NCBI RefSeq assembly: GCF_018128945.1
Contig: NZ_CP068393.1
Location: forward strand, 1,426,001 to 1,490,000
Length of the DNA stretch: 64,000 bases
DNA from: Aristaeella hokkaidonensis
GTDB lineage: Bacteria; Bacillota; Clostridia; Christensenellales; Aristaeellaceae
Reading direction: 5' to 3'
In this document: piece after piece, positions 47,641 to 54,769 of the stretch
Position numbering within the stretch: position 1 is the stretch's first letter
Layout: the number at the start of each line of letters is the position of its first letter
Translations under genes and position numbers: made by a program
The notes under the pieces: model-generated
Told to the model about the DNA's origin: nothing
The model's database searches: none
Seen by the model: the letters and a program-made list of their open reading frames with translations, nothing else

Positions 47641-49155
47641 TTATTCAGCGTCAGTTTTCTTTGCCGTCTTCTTGGCAGCGGGTTTCTTGGCGGGCTTTTC
47701 TTCCGCAGGAGCTTCTGCTGCGTCAGCCTTCTTGGTGGCCTTCTTGGCTGCGGGCTTCTTGGCGGTTTTTTCTTCCGCGGGAACTTCCGCAGTTTCAGCC
47801 TTCTTGGTGGTCTTCTTGGCAGCGGTCTTCTTCGCGGGCTTTTCTTCCGCAGGAGCTTCCGCCTTCTTTTCCTCCACCTTGGCGTCCTTCTTCAGCAGAT
47901 CCAGCACCAGGCGGATCGCGGCATTGTCCTTCAGGTAACCCTTCTGTTCCTCAGTCAGGTTCTTCTTGAAAGTTTCCACTTCCTGTCCCATCTGCTCAGC
48001 CTGCTCGGCAATCGCCTTCTCAATGTCTTCCTCAGTGGGCTCGATCTTCTCGGCCTTGCGGATGGCGTCAATCACCAGTTCAATCCGTACCCGCTTTTCT
48101 GCTTCAGGCTTGTACATCTGCTTCACGCCGTCCATGGTCTGGCCGGTGTACTTCAGATAGTCTTCCATACGCAAGCCCTGGTAGCTCATCCGCATAGCCA
48201 TCTCACGAACCATATAGTTCGCCTGATCATCAATCATGGCTTCCGGAATATCGATCTGGGCATTTTCAGCAGCCTTCTCGACAAGCGCGTTCTCAGCAGC
48301 AATATCGTTGTTCTTCGCGACGCGGTCGCTCAATTCCTTAACGATGCTTTCCTTATACTCTTTGAAGGTATTGAAATCGCTGATGTCAGCGGCGAAATCA
48401 TCGTCCAGTTCCGGCGCTTCGGTCATCTGGATGCCGTTCACCTTTACATGGAACACAGCGTCCTTGCCCTTCAGTTCCTCAGCATGGTACTCATCGGGGA
48501 ACTTGACGTTCAGGTCTTTCTCCTCGCCCAGCTGCATACCGACCATCTGTTCCTCGAATCCGGGGATGAACTGATGGCTGCCGATGGTCAGGGTCTGGCC
48601 CTGAGCGGTACCGCCGGCGAAAGCAACGCCGTCCACGGAACCTGCATAGTCCAGGTTGACTGTGTCACCTTCCTGTACGGGACGGTCTTCCACGTCAATC
48701 GTACGGCTGGCCTTTTTGCGGTCTTCCTCAATACGGGCATCCACCATTTCGTCCGTCAGCTTCTGCAGATCGGCTTCAACGGTCAGTCCCTTGTAATCGC
48801 CCAGCGTCACGTCGGGCCTGACAAACACTTCCAGATGGAACTTCAGGTCCTTGCCGGCGCCGATCTCGTCCAGGTCAATCTGGGGCTGATCCACGGGCTT
48901 CAGATCATATTCTTCAACAGCCGCACGGTACGCGTCCGGGAAGATGATCTCGAAGGCGTCATCATAGAAAACGCTCTCGCCGTAAAGGGTCTCGATCATT
49001 TTGCGCGGAGCCTTGCCCTTCCGGAAACCCGGAACGTTGATACGCTTGCGCATCTTAAAGAAAGCCTGCGTCATCGCTTCATCAAACTGCTCCGCGGGGA
49101 TCGTAAAGGTCAGTTTCGCTTTGTTTCCGGACAGCTTCTCGTAGGTATGGCTCAT
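47641..49155 (-). CDS. tig: Trigger factor with Lys/Ala-rich C-terminal repeat tail
   Basis: The 504-residue ribosome-bound chaperone and prolyl isomerase has the ribosome-docking loop NVPGFRKGKAPRKMIE at about residues 38-53. The FKBP domain (GDTVNLDYAGSVDGVAFAGG, then LNVKFPDEYHAEELKGKDA) occupies about residues 160-245. A helical C-terminal domain runs to about 425. An extra tail of about 75 residues then has three repeats of the type APAEEKPAKKPAAKK, resembling histone-H1-like PAKKA tails. Such a tail is not part of standard trigger factor and may bind rRNA or DNA. The promoter is immediately upstream. Confidence 0.95.
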   Translation of the reverse strand: MSHTYEKLSGNKAKLTFTIPAEQFDEAMTQAFFKMRKRINVPGFRKGKAPRKMIETLYGESVFYDDAFEIIFPDAYRAAVEEYDLKPVDQPQIDLDEIGAGKDLKFHLEVFVRPDVTLGDYKGLTVEADLQKLTDEMVDARIEEDRKKASRTIDVEDRPVQEGDTVNLDYAGSVDGVAFAGGTAQGQTLTIGSHQFIPGFEEQMVGMQLGEEKDLNVKFPDEYHAEELKGKDAVFHVKVNGIQMTEAPELDDDFAADISDFNTFKEYKESIVKELSDRVAKNNDIAAENALVEKAAENAQIDIPEAMIDDQANYMVREMAMRMSYQGLRMEDYLKYTGQTMDGVKQMYKPEAEKRVRIELVIDAIRKAEKIEPTEEDIEKAIAEQAEQMGQEVETFKKNLTEEQKGYLKDNAAIRLVLDLLKKDAKVEEKKAEAPAEEKPAKKTAAKKTTKKAETAEVPAEEKTAKKPAAKKATKKADAAEAPAEEKPAKKPAAKKTAKKTDAE

Positions 49156-49230
49156 GAATTATCTTCCTCCTGATCATTTCACTGAATCATTTCAGCATAA
49201 AACAGCGGTGCGCATAAAACACCGCATGGC

Positions 49231-49259
49231 ATTCTATCACAAGTTTCCTTGTATTGCAA
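49231..49259 (-). promoter_or_regulatory. Sigma-A promoter of tig
   Basis: On the minus strand TTGCAA, a 17-base spacer and TAGAAT lie about 75 bases before the tig start. The leader contains a GCGGTG/CACCGC hairpin and a duplicated TGTTTTATGC. Confidence 0.8.
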
Positions 49260-49273
49260 CAGTTTCTGCGGTT

Positions 49274-50227
49274 TTACCACGGATCGGACACTGCAGGAAG
49301 GAGTTCTGAAGTACCAACTCCCAGGATATCACTCGTTCTCCGGGATGATAGTTTCTTCCCATCCTTCAGCTTGCACAGCTGATGTCCCATAAAGACAATG
49401 CAAGCAGTTTCCCCGCCGTCCAGGTTGAACCCCAGGGTGCATCCCTTCTCCAGCAGCTTTTCCGCAAGGAAACTGATACCGTCACCCTTGCTCCGCTTGA
49501 TCCGGCCTTCCAGCATCATAAAGAAATAATGGCCCTTCTCCACCATGCCTACCGCGGTACGCTGGGCATGACTGGTGCCGTATTTCTTCAGGGCTTCTTC
49601 ATTCAGTTTCCCATCCCGGATCAGGATCGGACCGAAAGCCAGTACGTCAACCGCACCGTCTTCCAGGTATTCCTCAGCGGTTTTTTCGTCACTGTAGTAA
49701 ACCTTCATGTCTCCGTCCGGCCAGATCGCAAGGCAGTCCAGGTTCGGAAAATCCTTTACGCCTTTCTTCTTGGTTCTGTCCGACCAGATCTTCCCGTCAC
49801 GGATAATGATTCCGGGCCGGCTTTTCTTCTGCTGCAGGCGCAGCTGGGCAAAGTCATTGGAAACAGCAAACACTGTACCGTATTTCCGGGCGATCTTGTA
49901 GGGATACTCCATATTCGCCGCGGTTTTCCAATGTTCCGGATCATTGGCAATCATCCTCGGACCCACAGATCCTTCAGCACAGAAGACTTCAGCCTCATAC
50001 CAGACCCGAGCCGGTTTTTTCTGCTCCCGGCGGAAGATTTCGACTCTCAGCGTGCTGCTGGCATACCGCCAGACTCCGTTTTCTTCATCTTCCCAGACAA
50101 ATTCCCCGGAGTCCAGAAAACCGGCATCATTCAATGCCGGAAACTCGCCTTTTTCTTCTGCTGCCGCATGCAGTCCGCCCCAGAGAAGCGTCAGCATCAG
50201 CAGCATACAAAGCGTTCTTCTGATCAT
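49274..50227 (-). CDS. Secreted phosphodiester glycosidase-family protein
   Basis: The 317-residue exported protein has a signal peptide (about residues 1-22) and one NAGPA-type domain, the family named after the lysosomal enzyme that removes GlcNAc from mannose-6-phosphate diesters. Core motifs are GMVEKGHYFFMMLEGRIKRS, GCTLGFNLDGGETACIVFMG and the C-terminal LGVGTSELL. It is clearly paralogous to the last domain of the 23636-26038 protein. They share the N-terminal phrase FLDSGEFVWEDEENG (FLDEGEYVYADDENG there) and RIKRSKG. It lies six bases after purC, so may be read from the purC promoter. The substrate is unknown. Confidence 0.87.
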   Translation of the reverse strand: MIRRTLCMLLMLTLLWGGLHAAAEEKGEFPALNDAGFLDSGEFVWEDEENGVWRYASSTLRVEIFRREQKKPARVWYEAEVFCAEGSVGPRMIANDPEHWKTAANMEYPYKIARKYGTVFAVSNDFAQLRLQQKKSRPGIIIRDGKIWSDRTKKKGVKDFPNLDCLAIWPDGDMKVYYSDEKTAEEYLEDGAVDVLAFGPILIRDGKLNEEALKKYGTSHAQRTAVGMVEKGHYFFMMLEGRIKRSKGDGISFLAEKLLEKGCTLGFNLDGGETACIVFMGHQLCKLKDGKKLSSRRTSDILGVGTSELLPAVSDPW

Positions 50228-50233
50228 ATCTTC

Positions 50234-50950
50234 TTAACTCACACCCATCATGCGGTGAAGCACTTCCTGATATGCCTCTGCCACATTGTCCATGTCTCTT
50301 CTGAACCGGTCGATATCCAGCGGTTCATGCGTTCCGGCGTCCCAGAACCGGGCAGTGTCCGGAGTAATCTCATCTGCGACAATGATCCGTCCGTGATAGC
50401 GCCCAAACTCCAGTTTAAAGTCGATCAGTTCGATGCTGATATCCTTCAGGTACGCTGTCAGGATTTCATTGATCTTCAGGCTGACGCGGGTAATCTCTTC
50501 CATTTCCTCCGGTGTGGCCAGCTTCATCGCATAGATATGGGAGTTGTTCACCAACGGATCCGCTTCCATCCCGGTGTTCCGCAGTTCAAACTCCACCACA
50601 GGCGGCTCCAGCTTCGTTCCCACAGGAATCCCGGTACGTTCAGCCAGCTGTCCGGCAGAACGGTTGCGGATTTTCACAGAAAGAGGAATCATATCGCACC
50701 GCTTCACCAGGCAGTGCCTTGCGTCAATATGTTCCAGATAATGGCTTTCGATTCCGTGTTCTTCCAGCAGATGAAAAAGGTGCTCGCACACCGAATTGTT
50801 CACTTCGCCCTTGCCGAGGATCCGTCCCCTCTTCAGGCCGTGAAACGCCATGGCCTCGTCTTTGAAATAGACGATCGCTTTATCAGGGTCGTCCGTCGCG
50901 TAGACTTTCTTGCCTTTCCCTTCACGCAGAATCATCCCGATTTCCGGCAT
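50234..50950 (-). CDS. purC: Phosphoribosylaminoimidazole-succinocarboxamide synthase
   Basis: The 238-residue SAICAR synthetase joins aspartate to CAIR in purine synthesis. Motifs are LREGKGKKVYAT at the ATP site, GKGEVNNSVCEHLF, VKIRNRSAGQLAERTGI, PVVEFELRN, and LIDFKLEFGRYHGRIIVADEITPDT (seen as two adjacent conserved blocks). The ATG at 50950 has GGAGG eight bases upstream; a 15-codon upstream extension is not conserved. No other pur gene is in the window, which is unusual for a Firmicute. Confidence 0.95.
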   Translation of the reverse strand: MPEIGMILREGKGKKVYATDDPDKAIVYFKDEAMAFHGLKRGRILGKGEVNNSVCEHLFHLLEEHGIESHYLEHIDARHCLVKRCDMIPLSVKIRNRSAGQLAERTGIPVGTKLEPPVVEFELRNTGMEADPLVNNSHIYAMKLATPEEMEEITRVSLKINEILTAYLKDISIELIDFKLEFGRYHGRIIVADEITPDTARFWDAGTHEPLDIDRFRRDMDNVAEAYQEVLHRMMGVS

Positions 50951-50985
50951 TGCGTGTCCCTCCGTAATCAAGAATACACGAAAAT

Positions 50986-51014
50986 ATTCTATCATTCTCC
51001 TATTTTTTTCTCAA
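50986..51014 (-). promoter_or_regulatory. Sigma-A promoter of purC
   Basis: On the minus strand TTGAGA, a 17-base spacer and TAGAAT lie about 30 bases before the purC start. No purine riboswitch or PurR box is obvious in the short leader. Confidence 0.75.
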
Positions 51015-51190
51015 GACAGCTAATCTGTATGTTTTCCTCCCAGATTGTACAAAAATCGTACTTTCCGCATTCACGTATCCGGAAACGTTCGTCTTTTTGC
51101 TATTTCTTTCAAACAATGATAATATATATATGCTTTCTGTTGCCTTGAACTTTCATAATTATACTCGCTCCTGCAGGTATTCTGTCTGGT

Positions 51191-51199
51191 TGATATAAT
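51191..51199 (+). promoter_or_regulatory. Extended -10 promoter of the ParB-like/BMP gene
   Basis: TGA followed by a perfect TATAAT lies 38 bases before the start. No good -35 is present, as expected for an extended -10 site. Confidence 0.6.
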
Positions 51200-51237
51200 T
51201 GTGAAACCGGAATTTAATTCAGAAACGAAGTGATTAT

Positions 51238-53157
51238 ATGGATCATTACAGCAAAGCCCGCCGGGAAGGTCTCCGCGTTTACCAGAACGCTATCCAATCC
51301 AACACCGACCCTTACCTTCCTGTTCTGGAGGAGCGGGTTCCTGCCCTTTCCTCTCTCAGCCGTCTGTCCCTCGGTATTATGACCATTCCCCTTGACCGGG
51401 TCATCGGCTCCGTTTCCCGTGGCCGCAGCTATGCCTTTGCAAATGGGTTCATGCCTATTCTCGAAGGCGGCAGCGAGTTCGCCAGCAAATGGGAGCATCT
51501 CTGTGAAAGTGTGGAAGCCAAAGGTGTCAACCAGCCCATCACAGTATTGGAATATATGGGATACTACTATGTCATCGAAGGCAATAAACGAGCCTCTGTC
51601 ATGAAGTATCTCGATGCCCGGGATATCGAGGCAGACGTTACCCGCGTGTATCCGTCCATGAGTGATGATCCGGAAATTGTTTCCTATTATGAATACTGCG
51701 ATTTCTGCAAGGAAACCGGCCTTTATGCCATCTTCTTCTCCCGTCCCGGTTCCTATCAGAAGCTTCTTTCCCTGCCGGGTGTCCGTGCAGGAGAAAAATG
51801 GACCGACGACGAGATCCTCTCCCTGCGCAAGCTCTATCATTATTTTGCCGAAAACTATCTTACCCAGACCCGCGGCAAGGAAGTTCTGCCCTGTGGAGAT
51901 GCTTTCCTGCTTTATCTGACTACTTTCGGCTATGAGGACGTCAGGGATGACGATCTGGGAAAAACCGGGGAGCGCGTCCGTCTCATGTCCCGGGAATTTG
52001 AATCCCGGGACGGCCGTGTGAACCTGGTCATGGAGCAGGTTCAGCCTCCCGTTCCTTTAATTTCAGCGCTGTTCCATCCTTCAAAAATCAAAGCAGCCTT
52101 CCTCTTCAACCGTTCCATCCAGGATTCCGCCTGGAACTACTGGCACAACCTGGGGCGTCTGGAAGCCGAGGAAAAGCTGGGGGACCGGCTGGAGACCACA
52201 ACGCGCATCGTGCCTTCCCGGACAGAATTTGCCGAGGAAGTTGACCGGCTGATTGCCGACGGCTATACCGCTATTTTTGCAACTTCCCCTGTTATGCTCA
52301 ACAGTGCTGTGGAACCGGCACTGAAGCACCCCGAAGTCCGGTTCCTCTGTTGTTCCCTGCTGTCCAACTACACGAATATCCGCACCTATTATATCCGGTT
52401 CTATGAAGCAAAGTTCCTGCTGGGCCTGGCCGCGGGCATCCTCTCCGAAAACGGAAAAATCGGATATATTGCCGACTTCCCGATTTACGGCGTCCCGGCT
52501 GCGGCCAATGCATTCGCCCTGGGTGCCCGAATGGTCAACCCGCAGGCAAAGATCTATCTGAACTGGTTCTCTGCCTCCTGGTTTGATCAGGAAATGCCTT
52601 TTGAAGATCCCGAAATCCGCGTAATCTGCAACCGGGACATCACCGCGCCGAACCGCGATGCCCGTGATTATGGCCTGTATGTCCGCGACGGCGGAGAAAT
52701 TCTCCACATGGCTACGCTGGTCCCTCATTGGGGACTCTTCTATCGGATGATGACGGAACGTATCCTGAACGGTACTTTCAACCAGGCGGAAAGCAAGGAA
52801 AACGTAACCAATTACTGGTGGGGCCTCGGTTCCAATATCCTGGACGTTGCTTTCTCATCCCGCTTCGATCCATACGCTGCCCGGGTGATTCATCATTTCC
52901 GTGAGCAGATCCGTGAAGGTTCCTTCACACCGTTTGAAGGAGAATTGCGTGACCAGAGCGGCACTTTGCGCTGCGATGCAGACCGGCGTCTCACCCCTGC
53001 TGAAATTCTTTGTATGGATTACCTGGCTGATAACATTATCGGCACGCTGCCTGATGCAGAAGAACTCATTGAATCCGCTCGTCCTCTGGTACGCCTTCAG
53101 GGATTCAACGGAGAACTGAAGCCCGAGCTTTCAGCTTTCAGCTGGAACAGAAAGTGA
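51238..53157 (+). CDS. Cytoplasmic fusion of a ParB-like domain with a BMP-family (PnrA-like) binding domain
   Basis: The 639-residue protein has no signal peptide or lipobox. A ParB/sulfiredoxin-like segment at about residues 45-130 reads IPLDRVIGSVSRGR and later YYVIEGNKRASVMKYLDA, where the GNKR phrase is characteristic. After a helical middle part, a BMP-type periplasmic-binding fold follows (about 275-560): AAFLFNRSIQDSAWNYWHN, ATSPVMLNSAVEPAL, AKFLLGLAAGILSENGKIG and MVNPQAKIYLNWF. BMP proteins normally bind nucleosides or similar ligands for ABC import. Here the domain is intracellular, so it may sense a ligand and control the ParB-like part. It is followed nine bases later by a phosphoesterase gene. 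Confidence 0.83.
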   Translation: MDHYSKARREGLRVYQNAIQSNTDPYLPVLEERVPALSSLSRLSLGIMTIPLDRVIGSVSRGRSYAFANGFMPILEGGSEFASKWEHLCESVEAKGVNQPITVLEYMGYYYVIEGNKRASVMKYLDARDIEADVTRVYPSMSDDPEIVSYYEYCDFCKETGLYAIFFSRPGSYQKLLSLPGVRAGEKWTDDEILSLRKLYHYFAENYLTQTRGKEVLPCGDAFLLYLTTFGYEDVRDDDLGKTGERVRLMSREFESRDGRVNLVMEQVQPPVPLISALFHPSKIKAAFLFNRSIQDSAWNYWHNLGRLEAEEKLGDRLETTTRIVPSRTEFAEEVDRLIADGYTAIFATSPVMLNSAVEPALKHPEVRFLCCSLLSNYTNIRTYYIRFYEAKFLLGLAAGILSENGKIGYIADFPIYGVPAAANAFALGARMVNPQAKIYLNWFSASWFDQEMPFEDPEIRVICNRDITAPNRDARDYGLYVRDGGEILHMATLVPHWGLFYRMMTERILNGTFNQAESKENVTNYWWGLGSNILDVAFSSRFDPYAARVIHHFREQIREGSFTPFEGELRDQSGTLRCDADRRLTPAEILCMDYLADNIIGTLPDAEELIESARPLVRLQGFNGELKPELSAFSWNRK

Positions 53158-53166
53158 GCGAATGAT

Positions 53167-53832
53167 ATGCGGATTCTGGCTATAGCAGACGAACCTTCTC
53201 CCCGGCTCTGGGGTGATCTTTGCCGGGAAGCACTGCGCAATGTGGATATCATCCTCTCCGCAGGAGATCTTCCCGCCAAATATCTGTCTTTCCTGACCTG
53301 CTTCACCAACGCGCCCATCATTTATGTACCCGGCAATCATGATGACCGTTATGAAAAAGAGCCGCCGGAAGGCTGCCTGTGTGCGGACGGAACGGTTGTC
53401 CAGATCAAGGGCGTCCGGATATTCGGTCTGGGCGGATCCATCCGCTACCGTCCGGACGCAAAGAATATGTATACCGAGAAAGAAATGGCTTCCCGCATTG
53501 CTTCATACCGGCGAATGCTGAAAGCCACCGGCGGATTTGATATCCTGCTGACCCATTCCCCGATCCGGGGCTTTGGAGACCAGGAGGACCTTGCGCATCG
53601 GGGATTCGAATGCTTTGGTCCCCTGCTGGACACCTGGCATCCCGCTGTCATGGTTCACGGTCATGTACACCAGGCTTATACCGGTTCCCACTTTATTCGT
53701 GAGCGTGACTGGAACGGCATTCCTGTCATCAACGCCAGCATGGCCTATGAATTTGATCTTCCCGAAACGCCGAACCGGAAAGACCCCAACTGGAAGGGGC
53801 TCCGCCTGATGAAAAAAGCCAGCACCTTCTGA
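53167..53832 (+). CDS. Metallophosphoesterase with altered first metal motif
   Basis: The 221-residue calcineurin-fold protein shows LSAGDLP, VPGNHDD, LTHSPIRGFGD and VHGHVHQAYTG, the later ligand motifs of metallophosphoesterases. The first motif, usually DxH, reads ADEPSP, so one metal-ligand His is replaced. The enzyme may bind one metal or use another residue. It is translated directly after the ParB-like/BMP fusion, which suggests that the two work in one process. The substrate is unknown. A bidirectional terminator follows. Confidence 0.87.
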   Translation: MRILAIADEPSPRLWGDLCREALRNVDIILSAGDLPAKYLSFLTCFTNAPIIYVPGNHDDRYEKEPPEGCLCADGTVVQIKGVRIFGLGGSIRYRPDAKNMYTEKEMASRIASYRRMLKATGGFDILLTHSPIRGFGDQEDLAHRGFECFGPLLDTWHPAVMVHGHVHQAYTGSHFIRERDWNGIPVINASMAYEFDLPETPNRKDPNWKGLRLMKKASTF

Positions 53833-53840
53833 CAGATATA

Positions 53841-53882
53841 AAAAAACAAGGGCTTCCGTCTCAGCGGAAGCCCTTGTTTTTT
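53841..53882. terminator. Bidirectional terminator between convergent genes
   Basis: An 18-bp perfect stem (AAAAAACAAGGGCTTCCG and complement) with a TCTCAG loop has six As on one side and six Ts on the other. It serves the phosphoesterase gene (+) and the PHP gene (-), whose stop codon lies in its edge. Confidence 0.95.
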
Positions 53883-54663
53883 ACTCAGTCCATTCTTTGG
53901 TTGTCGGAACGTCCTGTTCCTCGTCATCCAGCATATAGGCCTTGTGCCTTTCATCAATTACCGGATTCTCCGGCATAATCAGCCTTCCTTCCGGAAGCAG
54001 CAGTTCCATCTGCTTTCCGGCCAGGATTGTTCTGGCATAATCCAGAACATCCGTCAGCCTGTGATCCATTGCCACACCGTACAGCGGCCAGTTGGCGCCG
54101 CAGTGATTGTCGGAGCCGGCTGACATAATCAGTCCATATTCCTGTCCGTAAAGCCAGGCCCGTGCATCATCCAGGGGATCGTTTCCTGCATTGGCCACCT
54201 CAATACCGTCGCAGTATTTCAGTCCCAGCCGGATCCGGTCCATATAGCTCCGCATCCGGAACGGATGTGCCTGGATCACGCAGCCGCCGGCCTTATGAAC
54301 CTCTTCCAGCTGCTGGTGCCGGTTCCAGTGTTCCATCTCCGGGTGGGCTTTCATATATTCCTTGGTCAGCCCGTAAATCAGGTACTCATCAAAGTGAATG
54401 TTCTGTTCAAGTCCGAAGAAAACGTCCAGGCCGATTTTGTCTCCCTCTTCCTTCGCGTCTTCGTATCCCTTCCAGAACAGATCCACCCGTTCTTCCCAGG
54501 GAAGGTTCCGGTCAACAGCAGTGTTCCCGCCGAAGAAATGATCTGTAATGATAATGCCTGTAAAGCCGGCCTCCTTATACGCCCTGGCCTGTTCTTTACC
54601 GGTTGCCCTGCCGCAGGCGCTCCCCTGGCAGGTATGCATATGGGTTTCATATAAAAATGGCAT
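53881..54663 (-). CDS. PHP-domain metal-dependent phosphatase-like protein
   Basis: The 260-residue PHP-fold protein has ETHMHTCQGSACG at the N-terminus, IIITDHFFGG, VFFGLEQNIHFDEYL, VIQAHPFRM and MSAGSDNHC, giving the usual His/Asp metal ligands. It is not the histidinol-phosphatase subtype found in the his operon. The substrate is unknown; relatives hydrolyse phosphoesters or 3',5'-nucleotides. AAGGAG stands seven bases before the ATG, with its own promoter upstream. Confidence 0.87.
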   Translation of the reverse strand: MPFLYETHMHTCQGSACGRATGKEQARAYKEAGFTGIIITDHFFGGNTAVDRNLPWEERVDLFWKGYEDAKEEGDKIGLDVFFGLEQNIHFDEYLIYGLTKEYMKAHPEMEHWNRHQQLEEVHKAGGCVIQAHPFRMRSYMDRIRLGLKYCDGIEVANAGNDPLDDARAWLYGQEYGLIMSAGSDNHCGANWPLYGVAMDHRLTDVLDYARTILAGKQMELLLPEGRLIMPENPVIDERHKAYMLDDEEQDVPTTKEWTE

Positions 54664-54695
54664 GGTTATGCTCCTTCCGGATTTGCATCCATGCC

Positions 54696-54724
54696 ATTAT
54701 ATTCACTTATACCGTTTTTGTCAC
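54696..54724 (-). promoter_or_regulatory. Sigma-A promoter of the PHP gene
   Basis: On the minus strand GTGACA, a 17-base spacer and a perfect TATAAT lie about 30 bases before the start. Confidence 0.78.
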
Positions 54725-54769
54725 CGCTTTTTGTTATCTTTCAGTGACTTTTTGTCTGTGTAATCAGTT

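Noticed and set aside
45589..49260. CtsR or HrcA (CIRCE) operators for clpP, clpX, lon or tig
   Set aside because: I looked for GGTCAAA-type tandem heptads and for TTAGCACTC inverted repeats and found neither.
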